NCBI GenBank assembly: GCA_033977485.1
Contig: CM066989.1
Coordinates: forward strand, 92,399,887 to 92,463,886
Direction of reading: 5' to 3'
From: Hydrangea macrophylla
Lineage: Eukaryota; Streptophyta; Magnoliopsida; Cornales; Hydrangeaceae
Length of the DNA stretch: 64,000 nucleotides
The position numbers and the translations under genes are program-made. This document shows, piece by piece, positions 55,402 to 64,000 of this stretch (position 1 is its first letter; each line of letters begins with the position of its first letter). A model generated the notes under the pieces. That model was not told where the DNA came from and did not search any database. It was given only the letters and a program-made list of their open reading frames with translations.

Positions 55402-57741
55402 TGTCACACCCCAACCCTCCCCGGCAGATTAGAACACGTGCAATAAGCCTATATGCATCCAAAATACATTAGTAAGTAATAACCATGTTAGTTATTAAGG
55501 AAAACCATGATTTAAACAAACAAAAAAGACCTTGCTGAGATAAAACAGACCCAAGGGCAAAATGGTCATTAAGAAAAATTTGTAAAATTTTATGCCAAAA
55601 GGTAGGTTTTTGAGTCCCAGTTCCAACGCAAAAAATGGCGCGCAAATCCAATTTTTTCTAGAAAGAGTTATGCACATTTCCGTAAAAGGCGACGTCCTGT
55701 GAAAAGCCTAGGCGGATCGATCCTCCCTTAACCCGGATCGATCCATATTGCAGTTTTTTGGCAGTAAGTCCCTCGAAAAGGGCCATATCGATCCGCCCTT
55801 TAACTAGGATTGATCCGGGTTTTGCAGAACAGCTTTTTGCTGCTAAAAACTTTGTCAAAACATTCCCAATTCATACCTAAACAATACCCAACCACTTGGG
55901 ACTTCAAGAAAACATTTCAAACATATTTCTAAATATGTTTAAATATAAACCAAACTTGTGAAACACATACACCACTACATTTGGATCAATATAATCCATG
56001 AACTCATTCATTTGGATCAAAACAAACTTTAAAGCCTTGAAACTCAATTCGCATAAAAAGTTCATAAAATTTGTTGGGAATGAACTCAAAGCTAAACCAA
56101 TATCATACACAAAACCAAAACTTGTCCACAACACTAATGATATGATATAAACTTGTCGGATTAGCTCAACATGACAACTTTTGCATAAACAATCCAAACA
56201 TGGAAATTTACATAAGTGTTTTCAACTCAACTCCAAAATCACCAAATAACAAGTTGGAAGAACTAAACATCTTGGTTACAAGCTAAGAACTAATCCACCA
56301 TTTTAGGAACTAATAATTACAACATATTACAAGTTAAAAGAGAGTTCACATGATCTAGCCCCAAATGTCCCCCATCTCTCCAACATTTGTCATTTCGTCT
56401 CAGGGAATAGCTCCGAACCTGAGGTGGTTATTATGTACCACAACAGAAATAGGAAAACGTTTTTTTAAGCATTACGCTTAGTGATCAATCTAATCATGAT
56501 TGAATGTTTAACACGTGCAATGCTATAAATAAACACATAACTCATACTCGTAATCGCCGAGCCACCGGTTCTATGGTTCACTCAGACCCGAAGACCTCCC
56601 TTGGTCCCGTGGTCACTTCTATTCCTTGGACTTCCGTATTTATCGGATTCTTCCTCTTCACCACCCTTATTACTCCCAACAATGAACCATTTCTCCGGTG
56701 CTCTTTGACTACCACAGAAGCATATAAGCACATAAGCATGGCAATTCTATATATTGGCATATAAATTACAAACCTAGCAATTTATCACTTCCAAGCATGA
56801 TTTCAACAACCCAATATATATAGAACATTGAACATCTTAAACCATAACCATCATTTAGTTAAAAAAACACACCTTAGCAAGATCTACCCAAATTAAGCCA
56901 AGAAGATGCTAAATTTCACCAAAGTAAAGCTCAATTCCTACTCTCAAGTGAATCCTACATGAACTCGGTAGATGGTGTCTCACCAATTAATATGAGCTAC
57001 CAAAATCTGACAATTTAAGCATCAATTCAAGGTATAGAAACGATTGTCTCACCTCCACAAGTCCGAAAAAGGCTTCGGTTCGTGAATTGGACGTCGGACG
57101 GCGATGGAACGCAGAAAATCGATGTCGGCATCTCGAAATCTCGTCGTCTTTCTCCGAGCTCTCTCTTTTCTTTAATTTCTATATATGAGAGCTCATGCTC
57201 TCTTGACACACACATGCAATGCATGTTGTGTTGTCAAACACACAATTTTTCTCACTTTTTGTTTACACACCCGAAATTTCTAAAGTTCTTATTATGAAAT
57301 CCCCCAAATATTTTATTAACTATCCAGTTATCTAATGAGTGTTTGTCTAAGTCCCGTATGGGTCCCAACGCGGGTCCCAAATATTTTGTGAAGTTGCTAT
57401 CGCACCTACTAATTATGAATCACTTTTCATTTACCCTTATATGAGTATCCAAACTAATGCTAACACCTAACAATATATTATGAAAGCAACTTAACAAATA
57501 TCCATGTAGTCATATAAAATGCATATATTCATTTAAAATGGAAATTACTAATTAGTCCTTCATTGGGTCTCATTCCAATACCTGTCCCACCTCACTGGGG
57601 ACTTTTCCAAATGGTGTCCTTCTCTGAACACCTTTCCACGGGCGAGTCCAAGCCTCTCCTTAATCCGTTTTATACACTAATTATATTAATTAATGTATAT
57701 TAACATGATAACTAACCCGTTCTCCGGGTACGGGTGTTACA
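55402..57741 (-). repeat. 3' LTR of the chromovirus
   Basis: On the minus strand it begins TGTAACACCCGTACCCGGAG and ends GGGTTGGGGTGTGACA (2340 bp). The inner border is fixed by the polypurine tract. At 55710-55820 the palindrome GGATCGATCC occurs twice perfectly and twice in part. Confidence 0.88.
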
Positions 57742-57754
57742 TTTCTCCCTCCCT
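57742..57754 (-). promoter_or_regulatory. Polypurine tract of the chromovirus
   Basis: Minus strand AGGGAGGGAGAAA directly precedes the LTR start TGTAACACCC. Confidence 0.85.
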
Positions 57755-57788
57755 AAAAGGAAGTTCGGTCCCGAAACTTACTTATACC

Positions 57789-58880
57789 TCAAGAATTAAA
57801 GAGATGCGGGTATTTTGCTCGGATTTCATCCTCTCGTTCCCAAGTTTCCTTGATGGAATGGCTACGCCATTAAACCATCACCAAGGGAATTACCTTAGTT
57901 CTCAACACTTGATCTTTTCTATCAAGAATTTGCACCGAATGTTCGACATAGGCCATATCCTCTCGAATCTCCAATGACTCTGGAATGATAACATGTTTTG
58001 AATCCGGCACATAACGTCGAAGCATCGACACATAGAACACATTGTGAACATTTGCTAACTCTTGTGGCAACTCCAACTGATAAACAAATGGTCCAACTCA
58101 ATTCAAAATTAAATATGGTCCCACATATCTCCAGTCCCAAAAGCTATTTTTCACCAACTTTTGTCCAACAAACCGGCGATCTGCACTTCCTTCCATATAA
58201 TGCCTCATAAGGAACCATTCCAATACTAGTTTGAAAGCTGTTGTTGTAAGAAAATTCAATCAATGGCAAATGAGTTACCCAATCAGCTTTAAAATCCATA
58301 ACACATACTCTTAGCATATCCTCTAAAATCTGAATTACCCTCTCAGATTAACCATCGGTCTGGGGATGAAATACAGTGCTAAAGTGTAAAGCTGTTCCCG
58401 TAGCCTTCTATAAACTCTCCCAAAATCTTGATACAAATCGAGTATCACGGCCCGACACTATCGAAACCAGTGCTCCATGACACCTAATAATTTCTCTGAT
58501 GTAAATTTTAGCAAGTTTGGATGGATCGTTGGTTTTGATATGAAAGAAATGGGCTGACTTGGTCAACCGATCAACAATAACCCAAATGCTATCATTTGAC
58601 TTATGAGATTTTGGAAATCCTGAAACAAAATCCATTATGATATGTTCCCACTTCCACTCTGGTATCTCTAGAGGGTGATAGTTCTCCTCTGGGTCGTTGA
58701 TGTTCCAGTTTTACTTTTTGGCATGTCATGCATTTAGCAACAAATTTCGCTACTTTTCGCTTCATACCATTCCACTAATAAATGTCTCGCAAGTCTCGGT
58801 ATATTTTGGTACTACCCGGATGTACTGAATATCTTGTACTATGAGCTTCTTCCATAACTCTGTCTCTCAAATCACCAACT
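57789..58880 (-). pseudogene. Integrase and chromodomain of the chromovirus
   Basis: The end of pol reads NVFYVSMLRRYVPDSKHVI, then EDMAYVEHSVQILDRKDQVL and, past a TAA, TWEREDEIRAKYPHLFNS, the C-terminal chromodomain. TGA at 57791-57789 ends the frame. The integrase core at 58635-58408 has MDFVSGFPKS and VDRLTKSAHFF. The usual SDRD catalytic site reads SGRD, so the second catalytic Asp is lost. Chromodomains steer integration to heterochromatin. Confidence 0.85.
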
Positions 58881-59545
58881 TTAGGAACACATAACGGTTG
58901 ATGTATCTCAAAACACCGTCTTGAAAGCTGAACTCTGGCCTTCTACCCTCAGGTAACCCATCCACAATCTTCTTGAAATCTGAGTCTATAAGTTGGTTTA
59001 ACTTTACTTCACCTATCAAACTTGGTTGTGCCACAATCTCAGCCATTAAACCACCCTTAACTCTAGGAATTACTTTAAGGTTCAATTGTTCAAATTCTTC
59101 TACCAACTTTTCTTGTCCCGTCAAGGTATAGGCTAAGTTTTTTGACGACTTCCAACTTAAAGCGTCGGCAACTACATTCGCTTTTCTAGGGTGATACTGA
59201 ATCTTCAAGTCATAATCTTTCTTAAGTTCCAACCACGTACTTTGTCGCATATTAAGGTCTTTCTGAGTGAATAAGTACTTCACACTTTTATGATCAGCAA
59301 AGATTTCACAAGTCTCCCCATACAGGTAATGTCTCCAAAATTTTAAAGCAAAGATTACTGCCGCTAACTCCAAGTCATGTGTCGGATAGTTTTTCTCGTG
59401 AAGTCTCAACTGCCTTGAAGCATAGGTTATTACCTTTTAATCTTGTGTTAGAATGCATCCTAAACCTTGATGAGAAGCATCACTCTAAATTCTGAAATTA
59501 CCAGTACCTGTTGGAATTGCAAGTATTGGTGCCCTTGTTAACTTT
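58867..59545 (-). pseudogene. RNase H of the chromovirus
   Basis: Frame 59409-58867 shows [34 protein letters not shown] and [11 protein letters not shown], the RNase H order of Ty3/gypsy. The upstream part (59545-59410) carries stops and frame breaks. Confidence 0.88.
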
Positions 59546-59550
59546 TTCTT

Positions 59551-60105
59551 CTATTCCAAGAAACAATCTTCACATTCCTTGTTCCATTCGAACTGTACAT
59601 CTTTTCTCATCAACTTGGTCGTTGGAGTCGCAATTCTAGAAAAGTCTTTGGCAAATCTTACATAATATCCAGCTAACCCGAAGAAACTTTGAATCTCTGA
59701 CACATTTGTCGGTCTCGACCAATTCATAACAGCTTCAATCTTCTGTGGGTCTACAGAAATGCCCTCTTTAGAGATCACATGCCCTAAGAATGTGACACTT
59801 GTCAACCAAAACTTGCCTTTCTTTAATTTCCCAAACAACTACTTTTCTCAGAGTCGTTGCAAAACCAATCTCAAGTTCTGTTCATGCTTCTCTGGACTCT
59901 TAGAATAAATGAGAATATTATCAATGAAAACTATTACAAACTCATCCAAATATGATTAAACACACGGTTCATTAAATCTATGAAGGCAGTAGGTGCGTTA
60001 GTAACCCCAAACGGCATCACTAAGAATTTATAGTGTCCGTACCAAGTCCTAAAGGCTGTCTTCTCTACATCCTCTGCTTTAACTTTTAGTTGATAATACC
60101 CTAAC
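59551..60105 (-). pseudogene. Reverse transcriptase of the chromovirus, interrupted
   Basis: Minus-strand frame: [35 protein letters not shown], then [11 protein letters not shown] where the YVDD-type motif should be (second Asp replaced by Asn). VTFLGHVISKEGISVDPQKI follows in another frame. The 5' part is separated by the element that begins at 60106. Confidence 0.88.
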
Positions 60106-61682
60106 TGATTCGAGGTGAAAAGTGCATATTTATAACGTAATACATGGTCCTTTATGCATATTTTTATCCCCAAAGTCCCTATATTTAGGTGTATTCTAAT
60201 AACAAAGTTCTTTCTATTGTGTTAATGCTAAAACATATGTTTATGCATTATTTTATAGGTATTAGGATGTAAATCAATGAAGTGAAGCTAAAGTAAAGTG
60301 ATTCTGGTGGATAGAACAACAGAAGCAGCTGAGAAAACGCCAATTTTGACAATGAAGACTTCAGATTTGGAAGATTTTCCCAGAGATATAAAATGTAGAT
60401 CTTTGAGTTATGGTCGCGTGACCACAAACAGGAGGTCAATCCGAGGTCTGAGTGAAAGGTTATGGCCATTCTCCCATCGGTGCGTAGAGCTGTCAAAATC
60501 AGAGAGTTCAATCGATTGAGCAGAGTTCAATCGATCGAACCTTCAATCGATCGAACTAAGCTCGATCGATCGAACTTTATTTATAAGTTGTTTTGACGCC
60601 AGACGAAGGGAGGACACTCCAGAACGCAGAAAACAGCAGTTTTAGGGTAGTTTTAGGGTTATATTAGGTGTAGATTAGGTTAGATTCAAGTTTTCTTCCT
60701 CCTTTTCCATTGTTAAACTCAAGATTGATGTTGATTACAAGTTATATTCATATTATTCTCAGGTTTTTCTTCTCCTTTTTCTTTATTTGATTGTTTATTG
60801 CTTTAGATGTTAATGATTACTCTAGGTTACTATTTCTGTACTAGTTTTATTATGTTTCTGTAGTTTAGACGTTGGGAATATGTGATGACACGCTGATTCC
60901 CAACCTCTTCCATGCAATCTTTAGAAACCTTGGACTCAATCGATCGAAGGTATTTCGATCGATCGAACCAGAGCCATAGTCAAGCGATCGAAGACATTTC
61001 GATTGATTGAAGGATGAAGATGTCCGATCGATCGAGAGCACTTCGATCGATCGAATATGTTAAATCCTGAGATGATTCTTTTAAGTATTCCATGACTTTC
61101 TATTTTAGAAATCTGTCATCAAATTGTCCCAATAAGCTCAGTTTGTCACAACAGTTTTTAGAACTTAAAGCCTTAAGTCCTTTTCTTCAATGACTTTTGA
61201 AAACCACTTTGAATGCTAACACTATTTAGAGTGCAAGTAATAACCATTGTTTTAAACCATCTTCTAAGTATTTTAAATCACTTGTGATGATATAGTCCCG
61301 GTCATGAAAGGGCTATTGATTCTTTATCTTTAGAAAAATACGGAATGCTGAAAAGGAATGAACTCCATAGAACATTAATGAGTATGCATGGTAGATGGTT
61401 AGGATCAATGTGGATTCACGTATTTCCAACACCTTCATTTAATTTATTTAATTAGTTATGTTTCTTTATGCTTTAGATTATTATTTAGTTTAATTTAATT
61501 AATTAGGATTCGTTAGAACCTCCACCCGTACATTAATCTTTTCTTTTTTCTTTAGGTTGTAACTTAGTAGACATTCTCCCTATTCCTTCCCTATGGGTTC
61601 GACCTGGACTTATCCAGTATTACTTGCACGACCACCTACACTTGGGTGTTGCACAAGAGCACACAACTTTTTAGTCGTGTCA
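60106..61682 (+). repeat. 5' LTR of the right-hand element
   Basis: TG start confirmed by the second copy. The CA end (AGTCGTGTCA) lies six bases before the PBS. It contains two clusters of TCGATCGATCGA-type palindromes (60507-60576, 60938-61058). A TATA-like TTATTTATAAG is at 60578. Confidence 0.85.
60507..61058. repeat. TCGATCGA palindrome clusters in the LTR
   Basis: TTCAATCGATCGAA, CTCGATCGATCGAA and relatives occur at least nine times in two groups. The truncated LTR copy keeps three or four of them (37687-37735), so they predate both insertions. Confidence 0.75.
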
Positions 61683-61688
61683 AGTTTT

Positions 61689-61706
61689 TGGTCCCGTTGC
61701 CGGGGA
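61689..61706 (+). promoter_or_regulatory. Primer binding site of the right-hand element
   Basis: TGGTCCCGTTGCCGGGGA resembles the TGGCGCCGTTGCCGGGGA PBS of Athila and many gypsy elements, with one or two changes. The tRNA is not verified. Confidence 0.75.
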
Positions 61707-61868
61707 AGGCAACTAGGTTAGGATTTTACTAAGTTATCTCCAATTTTTCTTACTTAGTGATAAAAAATAAAATAAAAAATAAAAAATTAAAACTTTTGGA
61801 CTTTTTCTCTCACAAGATAAAATAAATAAATAAATAAAATTCTATTGTTCAAAATTTTTTGGGTAAAC

Positions 61869-63579
61869 ATGTCATATCCATATTATCCTCCATGCAACAC
61901 AAACACCAATAATAGGTACACACTTGAAAATCAAAATAGTTATTCCCCAAGTTGGCAATCACCAACTTATGACGAGCATTATCAACCCAAGTGCTACCAA
62001 CCGCCACAATGGGAAAACAATAATGGCAGTCCCCCGTATTATCAAACGTATCAAGAACCTCCACATGGAGAGTTCTATCAACCGCAATGGGGCTATAACC
62101 AAAAAAAAATATAGGATATAGTACTAGTTCCCACGATTACCAAACGTACCAAGACTTTTCCTTTGGCGAGTCTTGTCCGCAAACTCAATGGGAAGGGGAC
62201 TATCATCAACAACAATGGGGCGAAACTTAGCATAGTAATAATGAGGAGAATAACCAAGTTGAGGATAATGGTAAGTTAAAATTATTATTTAGTGAAATGA
62301 AAAGGCTAGATAGTGCACTTGATAAATTAGAAACTAGATATCAACAACCATATGCTAGCCAACCTTTAGAAGACTATACCAATCCTTCAACACTACAACC
62401 TAAATTTCAAGACACTAACAATGGAATGGAAATAGAGGACTATGACGGGTTTATACCGAATAAGGTTAACAACTCACTCGAGAAAGTCATAACCCAACAA
62501 GAACTCCAAAATCAAACCATTAAGCATGAAGCTGTAGAATCATCTTCTCCTCAATATGCAACCCCAGACATCAACTCCTTCACTGCCTGGATAAAGTTGC
62601 AAAATTCCTTTGTCCAGAGAACCTCAATAGATGACATTTATAGTGAGGAGAGTTACACGGATGAGAATGAGGTTTTTACAGATAATGAGAGTTTAGGTGA
62701 CTGCACGCAATTAGGAAAAGAAGAGTCCCCTGTTGACTCTACCCCTACCTTTGATAGTGACCCTAGGGAGGACGTAATTGAAAAATCTAAATCCTGTTTA
62801 GATTCATGTGACATTCATGAACCCTCACCTCTTTCGACTGAGGAGGTGGTGTCACCAAGTTGCCCATCACCTATCCTCTCTATTAATCAAAGCTTTCATC
62901 CCGAGTGTAAAAGTCATGTGTACCCCAATATTGAACAAAATGAATGTGTTGTGGAAAAGGATAGTAAGGATTCTAGAACAGGTTTTTCACAAAATTTTAA
63001 CTTTCCAAATTCTTTGAGAGAGGACTTAGAAAGTATTTGGCCCACGTTAGATGATCTTAAACTTCAACAAGAAGCTAGTAATCTGCTCGACTGCTTGACC
63101 TTCTTGAGTAATAATGATATTGAGGCCCAAATAGATAGCTTCATCCAAGTACAGTCCAAAACTATTATATAGAACAGAAATCCAATTCATATGATCACAT
63201 CTCTATAGATTCTGTTCTAGAACAAGAGGAGGGTAGTAAAGTTTCATTAGAACATCACTTAGACCCTATCCCTTTTATTGAACCATGGCCTCCGCCTGTT
63301 TTTGATAATAAAAAAATAGAGGCTGTTATAGAAAATGCCAACCCCAAAGATCTTTCCTTGAGCATAATTCCTAAAAAGTATGGTATACCTCTTATAACTG
63401 TCTCAACCAAATTTGGCAGCCATAAGTTTTGCATCATCTCCTCTGACCTTGAGCCGGACATTAGTTGGGGGGAGTTGCATTTTTATGAGGATCCCAAATG
63501 TCTTCTCACTATTAATTTATTTCATTGGAAAGATCCTCAAAAATTTCGGTTATTACTTTATGATAAAAATCTTGATTAA
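61869..63579 (+). pseudogene. Unknown ~570-residue ORF of the right-hand element, decayed
   Basis: From ATG 61869 the frame reads a Tyr/Gln/Pro/Asn-rich stretch (SYPYYPPCNTNTNNRYTLEN, with repeated YQPPQWE and TYQEPPHGEFYQPQW). A run of nine A at about 62101-62109 must lose or re-read a base to continue, then a TAG at 62228 interrupts. The next part (62297-63172) is acidic with Ser-rich blocks (SDPREDVIEKSKSCLDSC). A second frame change near 63165 leads to a better-structured end with IIPKKYGIPLITVSTKFGSH and LEPDISWGELHFYEDPKC, ending TAA near 63579. I recognise no family. I recall similar unnamed ORFs in plant LTR elements. It might be a non-canonical gag. Confidence 0.65.
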
Positions 63580-64000
63580 CCAAATTTATTTACTGAGTAG
63601 TTGTAGTATATTCTCTATTTTTTCCTTGTTGCTACTAATGATTTTGTAGGTAACTTAACAAAGAAATAAAAGAAAATAAAAAAAAATCTGGATATTAATG
63701 CCTCGAGGTAACATCCTTCCTTCTCTCGCTTTACTTTACATATGTCCACGTGCTTAGTTTAGAACATTGGGGACAATGTTTAGTTTTAGTTGGGGGGTGT
63801 GAGTCATTGCATGCTTCGTTTCTTTCTTTTTATACTTTAATGTCAATGCACCTGCTTAGCAACATGACTCAGTAAATCAAAATTGCCAAAATTTAAAATT
63901 TTTAAATGGTTCTTGTATTTCTCTCTTAGTTAATGTAGTTAGCTATGATGCATTAGTGTTATTTTCTGTATGTTACGAGTAGGTGATACACTAGAGTAGT
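63580..64000 (+). other. Untranslated tail of the right-hand element
   Basis: Non-coding. GAACATTGGGGACAATGTTT then AGTTGGGGGGTGTG (63759-63802) is a phrase common before the 3' end of plant gypsy elements and may be a polypurine-type signal. The 3' LTR has not started by 64000. Confidence 0.5.

Larger units (their letters stand above)
55402..60105 (-). mobile_element. Tekay/Del-type chromovirus (Ty3/gypsy), 3' part only
   Basis: A 3' LTR, PPT, chromodomain, integrase, RNase H and RT follow each other on the minus strand. The LTR ends (TGTAACACCC and GTGTGACA) and the chromodomain are typical of Tekay/Del. The RT is cut at 60105/60106 by another LTR element and its gag side lies beyond the window. 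Confidence 0.9.
60106..64000 (+). mobile_element. LTR retrotransposon with PBS and unknown ORF, 5' part, inserted in the chromovirus
   Basis: It starts TGATTCG inside the chromovirus RT gene, at the same border as the related LTR fragment at 38133. A 1.58-kb LTR is followed by a PBS and one long decayed frame. No gag, protease or RT motif is seen up to the window end. The PBS type is shared with Athila and other gypsy elements. The 5-bp sequence CTAAC (60101-60105) should recur after the 3' LTR. Confidence 0.8.

Overview
This is plant nuclear DNA, most likely from a eudicot. The evidence is a three-exon cytochrome P450 of the CYP98A type, short GT-AG introns, and dense nested transposable elements: Ty3/gypsy Tat and Tekay lineages, CACTA, PIF/Harbinger, Mutator-like, hAT, Stowaway and a probable Helitron. 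No rRNA, tRNA, operon or CRISPR was seen. The species cannot be named from the sequence alone.

Region 1 (1-25274) is one decayed Ty3/gypsy element of the Tat type on the minus strand. Its 5' LTR is at 24310-25274, its PBS at 24287-24306, and gag lies at 24190-22382. Protease, reverse transcriptase with RNase H, a second RNase H and integrase run from about 8120 down to 3560. On the opposite strand, between integrase and the missing 3' LTR, is a plant-mobile-domain gene (about 275-3465) with two short introns. The element is split by a younger plus-strand LTR element (8439-21922, 5-bp target duplication CACCC). That insert has 3.3-kb LTRs, a gag gene with one stop codon, no pol, and a 4-kb spacer filled with small repeated hairpins.

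Region 2 (25275-43299) is an intergenic TE graveyard. It holds a duplicated flank of the P450 locus (25.9-27.1 kb and 40.6-42.0 kb), a Stowaway MITE, a Mutator-like MITE with a 9-bp target duplication, and a PIF/Harbinger-like element (28535-36533). Nested inside the latter is a CACTA element (29816-36016) carrying exons of two host genes, a purple acid phosphatase and an NADH-cytochrome b5 reductase, on the same strand. A 67-bp copy of the start of the P450 coding region sits at 40543-40609.

Region 3 (43300-52382) is the only clearly intact host gene. It encodes a CYP98A-type p-coumaroyl ester 3'-hydroxylase of 511 codons in three exons. Introns 1 and 2 (2.7 and 4.9 kb) are swollen by hAT, MITE and probable Helitron insertions.

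Region 4 (52383-64000) holds an unexplained stretch with GA microsatellites, then the 3' half of a minus-strand Tekay-type chromovirus (3' LTR 55402-57741, pol to 60105). Its reverse transcriptase is cut by a plus-strand LTR element (60106 to beyond the window) with a PBS and one long decayed ORF of unknown function.

Functionally, only the P450 is expected to serve the plant, in the 3-hydroxylation step of the lignin and chlorogenic-acid pathway. The rest records layered transposition. The items most worth a second look are the CACTA gene-capture cassette, the hairpin families in the gag-only element, the unknown ORF at 61869-63579, and the P450 exon-1 stub.
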